Below, piece by piece: positions 58,601-64,000 of a stretch of DNA of 64,000 nt (positions are counted from its first letter, which is position 1; every line of letters starts with the position of its first letter). A program made the translations under genes and the position numbers. Under the pieces are notes generated by a model, which was not told the DNA's origin, ran no database searches, and was given only the letters and a program-made list of their open reading frames with translations. This stretch comes from Durusdinium trenchii. Lineage: Eukaryota; Sar; Dinophyceae; Suessiales; Symbiodiniaceae. Location of the stretch: NCBI GenBank assembly GCA_963970005.1, contig CAXAMN010021973.1:795949-859948 (forward strand). Reading direction: 5' to 3'.

Positions 58601-61556
58601 TTTCTGAATCGGGACTCACTTGGTTTCTGAATCGGCCCGTTTGGTTTCTGAATCGGCTCATTTGGTTCCTGAATCGGTCCATTTGGTTTTTGAGTCGGAC
58701 TGTTTTGGTTTTCTGAATCGTAGTTGCTGAATCGGCCATCTTGGTTTCTGAATTGTAGTTTCTGAATCGGCTGTTTTGGTTTCTGAATTGTAGTTGCCTG
58801 GTCGTCTGGTTTCTGAATCGGCTAATGACCCCCATTCTGTACAAACTTACTCTTCTTTGTGCGGGTCTTGGGTACTTCACGCTATAATATACAGTAGTAG
58901 GCATGATCAATGTAGTATGTACAAACCCCGCTGCTGGGACTAGGGTTCCATCCTATGTTCTGTAGCATTCTATCTCAGGGCCTTGGACCTTGCATCGGGG
59001 CCCACCACCCATGGCAGAACAAGTTGAACTTTCTATGGACAATAAGCCAGAAGAAGCTGACCAAACAACTAAACCCGTTGGATTATCAGGATTACCAGGT
59101 CATCAAGCTCCCAGTGTGCCACCCAATGCTCCCACGAAAGGGGAACAATAAAAACGTCCAAAACGCTGACATATACACCATGCGTTTCAGCTGTTTGGTT
59201 CTTGGTTAGAACTGTAGAGCGACACATCCAAGTCACTGAAGCTCCTTCGCATCTGTGAAAGCTTGTCCCTCAGCAATCCTGATTTGATCAGATTTGCTCA
59301 GCACCTTCCACCTCAGCTGAGTCCTCAAATGTTGAACCCCAAAACACCCGAGAGCACCAAACTACAACTAAAAAATGTAAAAATGCGGGTGAAAAAGGTA
59401 TATACATATATAGGCCACTGAACCCTAGCATGGTATACCAGCACGGCCTGCACAGTGGAAAGGCCACATCAAACGGCAAGTGTGCGAACCAAGTTGCACC
59501 CGCGAGCGTCTCTCTTTCAATGGCTGGTGCAGGATCGATTCTCCATCCACAAATAAGCAATCGAACACAAAGAATGCCACATCGGCGACATCCTTGAAAA
59601 GGGTGTGGAACATATTCAAGCCTTAAACTTCTATTTGTTAAACGCCCGATGCATGTTCCACATTCAGGAGGCGTTACACTCTTTAACTCCCAGCCTGTTG
59701 TTTTGTCCTTCCTTGGGCTTGACGTGGCCGCCGAGACAAGATCTGAAATGGAAGGATGCGATCCTGAGGCTAGTAGCCAGCACTCGAGCAAAGCCACGAT
59801 TTCAAGAGAACTGATTTTCACATAGAAGGACTACGACTAAAGTTTTAGAGTTTGTTATAAAGGTCGTTAAATGTCTAGCTATGTCTATATGCACTCTAAC
59901 CGAACTCTCTTCAAAGGGTCGCAACCAAGCTGCGCCATCCACGGCCACAACTTCGGCATCCAAGATGATGTTCTCGAAATTGTGTTTGTCGGTGATCATC
60001 GCATCCAAAACTTGAGGAAACCGGCCCGTGACGTTGTTGAGGTTTCCTTAGTGGAACGGGCAGTCGAAGTTGGACAGGTTGGATGTTCGCACCGAGCTGC
60101 TTGAAAATAGGCGAACCTGTTTGCTCTTCTTGTCTGCGTGTATTTGCAAGCGTTCGCCATCATACTTCCATTCAGCCCGCCAATTCATTGACTTCCCTTT
60201 CCTCAAAGCCCGTTGGAATCTGCATGATAGCTAGCTGGCTGAATTCAAAGGCAGTTGGTGAAGTGAACCAATATGGCAGCAGCCCGTCAATGCAGCAAGG
60301 ACACGTGTGAATCTTCTGCATCACCTCCTCCACGCTCCGGGAAGGTTGTGCACATGCTGGAGTGATTGGAGACCAAAGTTGGGCAAGGGCCTGGCAATCG
60401 CCTTCGAGCGACTCCAGAACCCTGTCGATGTCGGGATTCACTTCCAGCATCTCCTCCCAAGTCCATTCAGCCCCAGTGTCGAAGTGGCAGGAAACGACCA
60501 CACATTGTCTTTCGCCGGATGGATCACTTCCCTACACATCACTCAACTGACAACTGCTTTGTCGAGGGCGCCCTTTAATATCGAAAAAGGCAAATCCTGA
60601 CTTGTGAAATTGTGGCGTTTAATTGCGAAACTCGTACAGTTGCGAAACTTGTTTATGGAAGATCTTGATTGTGCCTTCAATTCAACATTTTTGGAGGAGG
60701 TCTTGGGGGGTGTTTGGAACTAAATGTCTTAAGGGCGTGAAGCTGCAAAGACCCCTCCCAAATGGTCTTTAGGCTTGAGGGCGGTCTTTGCAACTACGGG
60801 TGTCTTAAGCATGTGAAGCGGCAAAGGCACCTCCAAAAGTGTTTTTAAGTTGCCCGAAATCACTTTGAGGGCGTCTTTGCAACTACGGGTGTCTTAAGCA
60901 TGTGAAGCGGCAAGGGCCCCTCCAAATTTGTTTTTAGGATGCCCGAAATCACTTTGAGCGGGTTCTTTTCGCTATTACAGGATTCATTGTCGCATTTTAA
61001 AATGGGATTTCGCTATTAAGATACGACTTAGGCTATTAAGAGGTACCCTGCCGGAGGCCAAGAAGTCCAGCAAGCGCTCGCCATTGGGCACCAACCGCTG
61101 CTTTGCAAAGGCCTTCGCCACGGTCTTTTTGTTTGCACCGATGCCCAAGCCCTTGCCATACCTGGCCCGAAGGGTGACCAGCGGGCGCAGCATCCCGACT
61201 TCCTAGCTGCTAGCTGCTCACTTTCATGGAGTCACGGCCGGGTTATACACACTGCCAGAGATCGACCGGATCAATCAACCCCACAAGCCCACTCTTGCAT
61301 CAAACCAACCACTATCCGCGCGCCGTCCCACCAAACGAGCACCATCTCCCAAACGAGTGGCATGATGCGGCAAATGAACTTGCCCCCGGCTGGCTCCTTC
61401 CGCCCACAACCGGTTGCCAGCTTCCCAACCAACTGCGTTCGCTTCTGCACGGCACCCTGGCAACACAATAAGGTTGGAAAACAAACCACGGGTGGTCTTC
61501 CAAGCCTCACTTTGGATCTCACTGATCTTTTCAAGTGCCTCGGCTAGATTCCACAT
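46478..61556 (-). CDS. LIG1: DNA ligase I-type gene, span of at least 13 exons
   Basis: Minus-strand exons spell out an ATP-dependent DNA ligase: an N-terminal helical region, PITPACAQPSRSVEEVMQKI, the catalytic EWKYDGERLQIHADKK (Lys codon at 60167-60165), LFSRN..TGRFPQVLDAM, IILDAEVVAV, LPFQILSRR, AFFVFDCLFVDGESI, STEGLILKNLDSPYEQ (motif IV), HTWLKLQDYLD (motif V), VAVGVRRGNGQRSSVYGSFL, GLRFPRVLRLRPDK and ATTTEQVVSMYNDQPQIK near the end. The enzyme seals nicks in replication and repair after lysine adenylation. Exons join in phase with mainly GC or GA donors. One intron carries the 9.2-kb Cop-3 element, another is nearly all tandem repeats. One or two exons (after PLKERR and around VWFEP) are weak or unlocated. 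The tail after PQIK is basic and ends at 46478. Confidence 0.88.
46853..46955 (-). CDS. LIG1: DNA ligase exon with LRFPR box
   Basis: DFAVSPVESKCF then GLRFPRVLRLRPDKGPEW is the OB-fold C-terminal box of ligase I. It ends GAGTG before a GC donor and joins the last exon as GPEWQATTTEQ in phase. Its 5' end is approximate. It lies about 85 bases left of the Cop-3 LTR. Confidence 0.8.
47040..47280 (+). repeat. Cop-3 5' LTR
   Basis: 241 bp, from TGAGTGCGCAACAGC to GCTACCATCA. It shares CCTTAAGTGGCAACCTGTCC and GCGAAAAGTCCGCGGCCGCC with the right copy. Confidence 0.88.
47282..47296 (+). promoter_or_regulatory. Cop-3 primer-binding site
   Basis: ATTGGTAGCGGCGCC begins one base after the LTR. Its first 11 bases (TTGGTAGCGG) equal those of Cop-2, so both use the same kind of tRNA primer, most likely initiator-Met. 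Confidence 0.65.
47350..48340 (+). pseudogene. Cop-3 gag, frameshifted and interrupted by satellites
   Basis: 47350-47709 encodes WAPQFSNKPSDYKERHARI and an IEVLDRTFKYD stretch; the next frame from about 47735 continues with TGWLLLRRSGLTQEQKHM and ATHYLFGQDYR, which are standard in dinoflagellate copia gag. A Ser/Lys-rich part follows (GSKGKSRSP at about 48283). Homology stops at about 48350, where a satellite array begins. Confidence 0.75.
48355..48930. repeat. Minisatellite, unit about 60-70 bp, within Cop-3
   Basis: About nine degenerate units with AATGCTTTCGTGGGGCTGG, GTCCTG and GCGCCGCTTTTCCTTTAA. Two more units are at about 49308-49410. Frames across it are repetitive and not genes. 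Confidence 0.85.
48931..49300. other. Non-coding stretch between satellite blocks
   Basis: AT-rich stretch followed by pyrimidine-rich sequence with three copies of CATGCTGC. No gene seen. Confidence 0.5.
49430..49590. repeat. Satellite with CAAATCTGGTGCT units, first block
   Basis: About two and a half units of roughly 60 bp containing TTTTTTGCGCTTCCAGTTG and TGCTTTTTCTGGCGC. The same family returns at 50770-51075. Confidence 0.85.
49640..50700. repeat. AACATAGGCC-type array with inverted copies
   Basis: Short units (AACATAGGCCCAACATAGGC type) surround a longer segment of about 90 bp containing TTGCTCTAGAACCATATG. That segment occurs once in one orientation (about 49955-50055) and three times inverted (about 50250-50345, 50490-50570, 50620-50700). 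The segment with CTCGGCTCAAGATAGGCC (about 49818) is also inverted at about 50145. Confidence 0.8.
50765..51078. repeat. Satellite with CAAATCTGGTGCT units, second block
   Basis: Same unit as 49430-49590, interrupted by about 90 unrelated bases. With the first block it flanks the AACATAGGCC array. Confidence 0.85.
51088..51122. repeat. Interstitial telomere-like TTTAGGG cluster
   Basis: GTTAGGGTTTAGGCGGTTTAGGGTTTATAGGG contains three TTAGGG cores, one altered. It lies directly at the end of the satellite block inside Cop-3. Confidence 0.55.
51655..52375 (+). pseudogene. Cop-3 methyltransferase-like module
   Basis: In one frame IYSGNANLAAAMAKKG (SAM-loop position) is followed by a stop, then IAPPCTKWSPMQRLN (Pro-Cys position), FESPRFAQSWDTQ (motif-VI position, degenerate) and, in a further frame, SRAAAAGSYHPQMCEHWANI. 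The order fits the C5-methyltransferase-like domain that precedes integrase in dinoflagellate copia polyproteins. At least three lesions (a TAG, a TAA and a frame change) disable it. Confidence 0.6.
52480..52640 (+). pseudogene. Cop-3 pre-integrase zinc finger
   Basis: HRNLGHPVLKTKNAS then EHTCQLCAAHRAP gives the His-His-Cys-Cys finger (H..H..C-x2-C) of copia integrase. The catalytic core that should follow is missing. Confidence 0.7.
52925..53605 (+). pseudogene. Cop-3 integrase C-terminal region
   Basis: FSATQWAMGTQPRIPGVLVD, TTAQLTPSEAMEQTEA, then in another frame YHYSTGQYVYYWRDV and GPAVVAMTEPGRTRP with NTYWVAHGT match the C-terminal part of integrase in this copia group. Frames change at about 53110 and 53270. 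No DDE residues are present. Confidence 0.7.
54199..55323 (+). pseudogene. Cop-3 reverse transcriptase, inactive
   Basis: LEATKDEWIFKHDKLIRKHY and AHFILQWTKFTQGFRDPDAW lead into STFSADVSAAFLQGKE (first catalytic Asp). VHPL..LFMVYNYEAPEEQW follows and then GLHVGDILGCG at about 55157-55190, where VDD should stand; one catalytic Asp is Gly. Frames change at least three times. RNase H is absent. The enzyme is dead on two counts. Confidence 0.82.
55395..55990 (+). pseudogene. Cop-3 accessory frame with membrane segment and coiled coil
   Basis: A hydrophobic segment FVFLTLFTLFVALMANLLWH is followed, after a frame change at about 55560, by a coiled coil LAELRRREKVLQDENAALRE then DEDVEKVRKMHENEAKK. 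A Cys-containing end (CKCCAHQLGK) follows in a third frame. The product, a membrane-anchored coiled coil 3' of pol, is not one of the usual copia proteins. Confidence 0.5.
56014..56262 (+). repeat. Cop-3 3' LTR
   Basis: 249 bp, from TGAATGTGCAACGGC to GTGCAACCATCA. It aligns with the left LTR over its whole length with many substitutions and small indels. Confidence 0.88.
56508..56798 (-). CDS. LIG1: DNA ligase exons with VLNDLYELCQP and WFEGVLWQ
   Basis: About 56746-56690 reads FPAKVLNDLYELCQP, which matches the helix after the GTGF box of ligase I, and ends at a GT donor (TTTG|GTGAGC). About 56665-56600 may encode RWFEGVLWQNVF, corresponding to the VWFEPxxVWEV box. The exact borders are uncertain, and the join across Cop-3 to 46955 is inferred. 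Confidence 0.55.
   Translation of the reverse strand: MPAPVVEFMSEVWWAWSSVRFPAKVLNDLYELCQPLVSDSGVVPDFLDATSAGSKGCFGRMSLTGPVLHLQRNYSAMKAMLLVPGGCGSKIFGRHQ
57015..57094 (-). CDS. LIG1: DNA ligase exon, OB-fold start
   Basis: After CTCAG|GTGATT it reads DSIDAVAVGVRRGNGQRSSV then YGSFLL, the ligase I strand GDSLDVVxIGxxxGxGKRxGxYGGFLLA. A GC donor follows TTTTG. Confidence 0.82.
57165..57201 (-). CDS. LIG1: DNA ligase exon with motif V
   Basis: After AGTAG|GAAAG it reads KELHTWLKLQDYLD; the usual ligase sequence is S-H-x-W-x-K-x-K-x-D-Y. The first Lys of the motif (W-x-K-L-K) is Lys then Gln. Joined to the previous exon it gives YEQKELHTWLK in phase. Confidence 0.75.
57563..57637 (-). CDS. LIG1: DNA ligase exon with motif IV
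   Basis: After GTCAG|GGTTGCC it reads VALGKSIRASTEGLILKNL followed by DSPYEQ, the EGL-x-x-K box of ATP-dependent ligases. It ends before a GC donor. Confidence 0.85.
57717..57945. repeat. 18-bp tandem repeat CTGATTCGGTAACCAAAA
   Basis: About a dozen units of 18-19 bp, slightly degenerate, inside the ligase intron between the PLKERR and motif-IV exons. The reverse complement resembles the unit of the array at 58380-58830. Confidence 0.92.
57973..58130. repeat. GTA/GTG trinucleotide microsatellite
   Basis: Runs of GTAGTAGTA and GTAGTG hexamers. Poly-Val and poly-Thr frames through it are not genes. Confidence 0.95.
58185..58335. repeat. Duplicated C-rich segment
   Basis: A segment of about 90 bp with a run of C, CCCCACCCCACAC and TCCTCCTGCCGTCC is present twice (about 58187 and 58270), the second with a longer C run. 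Confidence 0.8.
58380..58830. repeat. About 19-bp tandem repeat TTTTGGTTTCTGAATCGGC
   Basis: About 20 degenerate units with occasional AGTTGCTGAATCG variants. It is related to the reverse complement of the 57717-57945 unit. Confidence 0.92.
59508..59592 (-). CDS. LIG1: DNA ligase exon with FDCLFVDGES
   Basis: After TCAAG|GATGTC it reads DVADVAFFVFDCLFVDGESI then LHQPLKERR, the adenylation-domain box F-x-x-FD-x-L-x-x-x-G-x-x-L of ligase I. The donor is probably GC after AGAGAC. Confidence 0.88.
59695..59763 (-). CDS. LIG1: DNA ligase exon with LPFQ
   Basis: After CTCAG|GATCGC it reads DRILPFQILSRRPRQAQG; LPFQxLSxR is conserved in ligase I. It ends CAACAG before a GC donor. Confidence 0.8.
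59940..60046 (-). CDS. LIG1: DNA ligase exon with ILDAEVVA
   Basis: After CTAAG|GAAACC it reads NLNNVTGRFPQVLDAMITDK then ENIILDAEVVAV. Its first two bases complete the Arg codon of LFSRN. It ends at GTG before a GA donor. Confidence 0.88.
60101..60185 (-). CDS. LIG1: DNA ligase exon with catalytic KYDG
   Basis: Carries AEWKYDGERLQIHADKKS then KQVRLFS. KYDGER is motif I; the Lys codon at 60167-60165 is the AMP acceptor. It ends TTCAA before a GC donor. The 5' border is approximate. Confidence 0.92.
60310..60470 (-). CDS. LIG1: DNA ligase exon with AQPSRSVEEVM
   Basis: Reads EEMLEVNPDIDRVLESLEGD then SPITPACAQPSRSVEEVMQK, corresponding to the ligase I region I-P-x-x-P-M-L-A-x-P-x-x-x-x-x-E just before motif I. 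Met-Leu of PMLA reads Ala-Cys. Borders approximate. Confidence 0.75.
60720..60965. repeat. Tandem repeat of about 100 bp in a ligase intron
   Basis: Two and a half units sharing CTTTGCAACTACGGGTGTC, TTAAGCATGTGAAGCGGCAA and GCCCGAAATCACTTTGAG. The TTCGCTATTA sequence to its left occurs in several copies up to 61035. Confidence 0.85.
61080..61193 (-). CDS. LIG1: DNA ligase N-terminal-domain exon (candidate)
   Basis: LLRPLVTLRARYGKGLGIGA then NKKTVAKAFAKQ fits the N-terminal helical domain of ligase I (L-A-P-x-Y-x-G-x-E-L-G-I-G ... L-x-K-A-x-A). The position, upstream of the other ligase exons on the same strand, supports it. Borders approximate. Confidence 0.55.
61455..61556 (-). CDS. LIG1: DNA ligase N-terminal-domain exon (candidate)
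   Basis: WNLAEALEKISEIQSEAWKT followed by TRGLFSNLIVL resembles the early helices of the ligase I DNA-binding domain (L-x-x-x-F-E-K-I-E-x-x-x-x-R). Weak on its own; kept for its place and direction. Confidence 0.45.
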
Positions 61557-61559
61557 AGC

Positions 61560-64000
61560 CGTGTCTCGATTGAAACTAGTACACCAGAAGGCTGGGGAGG
61601 TGGCCTCCCAAACCTGCTGTAAATTCCAGTCTTCCACTGTGCCTGCCGTCCCCTCTTTCTTCAAGAGCCTCCAAGCACTGCGGCTTCTTGACCCTTCGAG
61701 AGATAATTTTCAATAACTTATGTGCTGGCCTTCGCACGTCAACGCAAGTATTGTAGATTCTGCATGCTGTCTGAAAGTATACATGTCTATGCATCTGTAC
61801 AAACTGTCAAAAAAAAATATATGTATATATACATATATTCAGTTGAAACACCCGCTGCTACCGACTATAAAAGCTCACTTATCAAAAAAGTGGTTAGCTC
61901 AATGATTTTCAAAAACCATACGGTTGATGGACGAAATGGTGCACCAATCAGCAACACATGTTGCCTGGTCCTCCAATAGTATACAGGCCCCGCTCCTCAA
62001 CTCAATGTTAAATAGGGGGCGTGAGTGTATACATGAGTTTGCTCGTCCAGTGGTGCATGGCTTTGTCCATCAATTTCATCAACAATACTCCTTGGGGGGC
62101 CGTGCGTTCAAGCAGACATAACTGTTGCGGCTAACCAGCCGGACACGCAGCACAGGAGCCATTGTGCATTTTCAGAGCAAAGAGTTTTGGCCTGCAATTT
62201 GGAATGCCAGAAATGGTGCATTGTGGTCACAAAGCAAAACGCAGAACCATCTGCGCAAAGCAGTGTCCAGATTCGTGTACGTGCTGATGGCTCTGTGGGA
62301 GCGGCCTGCTGGAAGAAAAAACCTTCAGGCCTTCAGGTCGACAGTGGACCTCCGTTTTTGGGGTGGACCATAGACAGATGCTCCGCGCTGTGCCTTGCAC
62401 AGCACGCACAGTGCACGCCTCAGTGCACGCCCCAGCGCACGCAGGCACCTCCCTGTAAATACCAGCGTTTTGAGCAACACGATTGACAGTAAATTGCGCA
62501 AGCGCGAGGAAGCTTACTGAAAGACTTTGACTCCGACTCTATTGGAAAACTGCCTTCGGTAAGGGATGGCAGACCAAATAACGTTTGCAAAAAATGCAAA
62601 AACGCGTGCAAATAGATGACTGTATCAAGACTTTGCGACGGATGTATAGGCATCTTGCAAAACCTGTTTGGCGCTACAAGGTTTGTGTGTGTGGGCGGGG
62701 TGTTTAATTTTCAAGTGTCGAGTGGCGTAATGAGTTTTCTACTATTTACCTTTTGATTGAACGTGACACTGGCCCGCGTAATTGCTACAAATATGTCTTG
62801 AGTAGTGTCTAGTCATGTCTAGTCTAGTCTTTTCGCCAAAAACTGTCAAAAAGCTCATGTAGCTTTTCAGAGTTCAGTTTGTGTCAGCATCAGACAAAAA
62901 AAACAAATCCAAATAGAGTCTGTATTGGGATTCGAGGCGAGGGTCGCGCGACCAAAACAACGCAGCGATAAATAAAGACTCAACCTTGGAAGCGCTAACC
63001 TTCCGGCACCAAGTTTCAATACATGGCTGGCCGTGTTTTGGAACAGTCTGGACAGTGACTTCAACAATGTGAGCAGTTTCTGACACTGGGGCGTTGATTC
63101 CAAAAAGGGTGAAAACTTCAACCAATGGCACATGAATAAGTAAGAAAAAGTTGCAAGCAGCAGCAACCAACAAACATAAACATGCAAGCGGTTTTTCTGA
63201 GACGTGTTTTTTCTTTGGTGAGTTTATCCATCAGTTTCGAGGGTGTTTGAGGAGTTGCCTGCCCATACTTGAGGGTCGTTTATTAACCTAGGCCTAGGCC
63301 AAGTTTGAACAACCTCCCCCCCTGTCTTGCCAAAGGTTGTCTTTAAATAAAGTGACACGCTGAATTTTTCCCAAACAGTCTTATTTGAGCAGTGGCTCCA
63401 CAGAAAGTCGAATACTTCGAAAAAATCTTCCAGATTGCGGACGCATCGAAACATGTTTCTTGCACTGTATTTGTTTGCAGTTGTTTGGCTAATTTTTTGG
63501 GGTGGTTTGGAAAGTTTATGGTTTATGGTACCACACAGTTTGGTGTCAGTCATGTCACGTCATGACCAACCGACTGTCCTATATATAGTTAAACCTAGAG
63601 TTTCCAGACTTCCGGAAATTGTTCGAGGATCAATTGCAGGGTGGAAGAAGGAGACGTCTCAGAAGGTCTCTCGATCGAGATTCTGCGTTGGTCTCGGTTT
63701 CAGACGGCCAGGCACAATTTGGCCAAATAGCGTACAGTATCAGCAAATGGTTTGGTTTTGGGCTTTTGGGCATTGACATGCCCTCAACTCAGACCAAAAC
63801 CTGGAATCTTGCATGGTATCCCCTAGGCCAGGCCTTGGCTCCAAAGCGCGCAAAGTGCTAGACCCCCCTCCCTCTCCTAAAACGCCATCCCAGCGCCCAT
63901 CTTTTTCCCCACAACCTTTCCCGCGGTTTTCTCTCTGTCTTTTTGACAGGGGAAAACCAAGCACATGGGTAGGTTCACGCGGAGTCTGACCAAAGACAGT
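61560..64000. other. Right end: no firm gene
   Basis: AT repeat near 61810 and short unassigned frames. A plus-strand frame at 63619-63861 and a minus-strand stretch at about 63130-63005 look protein-like but are unidentified. Confidence 0.4.
63005..63130 (-). CDS. Candidate host exon, unknown protein
   Basis: Minus strand reads VFTLFGINAPVSETAHIVEV then TVQTVPKHGQPCIETWC, flanked by a possible acceptor (GTTGAAG) and a GA donor (TGCCG|GAAGG). Hydrophobic and polar residues alternate as in beta strands. No family recognised. Confidence 0.3.

Noticed and set aside
59288-59340. STFEDSAEVEGAEQI near 59310 as the ligase EVEGEF box
   Set aside because: Only the word EVEG fits; the following residues do not, and splice borders are unclear.
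1-64000. tRNA, rRNA or other structured RNA genes
   Set aside because: I looked for tRNA-like arms and conserved rRNA words on both strands and saw none I could support by eye; a covariance-model search would be needed to exclude them.

Overview
The window looks like nuclear DNA of a dinoflagellate, most likely a Symbiodiniaceae-type genome. The host genes are broken into short exons whose introns mostly start with GC or GA and end AG|G. The large elements carry cytosine-methyltransferase-like modules, which have been described in Symbiodinium retrotransposons. There is a near-match to the dinoflagellate spliced leader and degenerate TTTAGGG-type repeats. The assignment rests on reading alone; no database search was run.

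Layout. Positions 1-193 hold a possible metallophosphoesterase exon. Positions 1493-14134 are a complete 12.6-kb Ty1/copia-type element (here Cop-1, minus strand) with identical 109-bp LTRs and a 5-bp target duplication. It has gag with CCCH zinc fingers, protease, integrase, RT and RNase H, then about 4 kb of extra coding sequence with a methyltransferase-like module, a Tpt1/KptA-like (RNA 2'-phosphotransferase) domain and a Trp-rich tail. Positions 18.1-27.5 kb hold an EHD-family (dynamin-like) gene on the minus strand; its 7.8-kb intron contains a DIRS-like tyrosine-recombinase retroelement with gag, methyltransferase-like domain, RT, RNase H and tyrosine recombinase. Positions 30.9-31.2 kb hold exons of a PAP-phosphatase/inositol-monophosphatase-family gene. 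Positions 33.4-35.5 kb are a block of different satellites with an assembly gap. Positions 38317-41121 hold a small internally deleted copia element (Cop-2, plus strand). Positions 42.5-45.3 kb hold an unidentified coiled-coil host gene with a LINE fragment in an intron. Positions 46.5-61.6 kb hold a DNA ligase I-type gene on the minus strand, split by many introns. One intron contains a decayed 9.2-kb copia element (Cop-3, plus strand), itself loaded with satellites; another is almost entirely simple and tandem repeats. Beyond 61.6 kb nothing is firmly recognised.

All recognisable host genes read on the minus strand, matching the unidirectional gene clusters known in dinoflagellates. Retroelements sit between genes and inside introns in both orientations. 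The host exons, with plausible splice joins, are mostly undamaged, while most element polyproteins are frameshifted. The most unusual element is Cop-1: it looks freshly inserted, yet its polyprotein is interrupted several times and it ends in a Tpt1-like domain.
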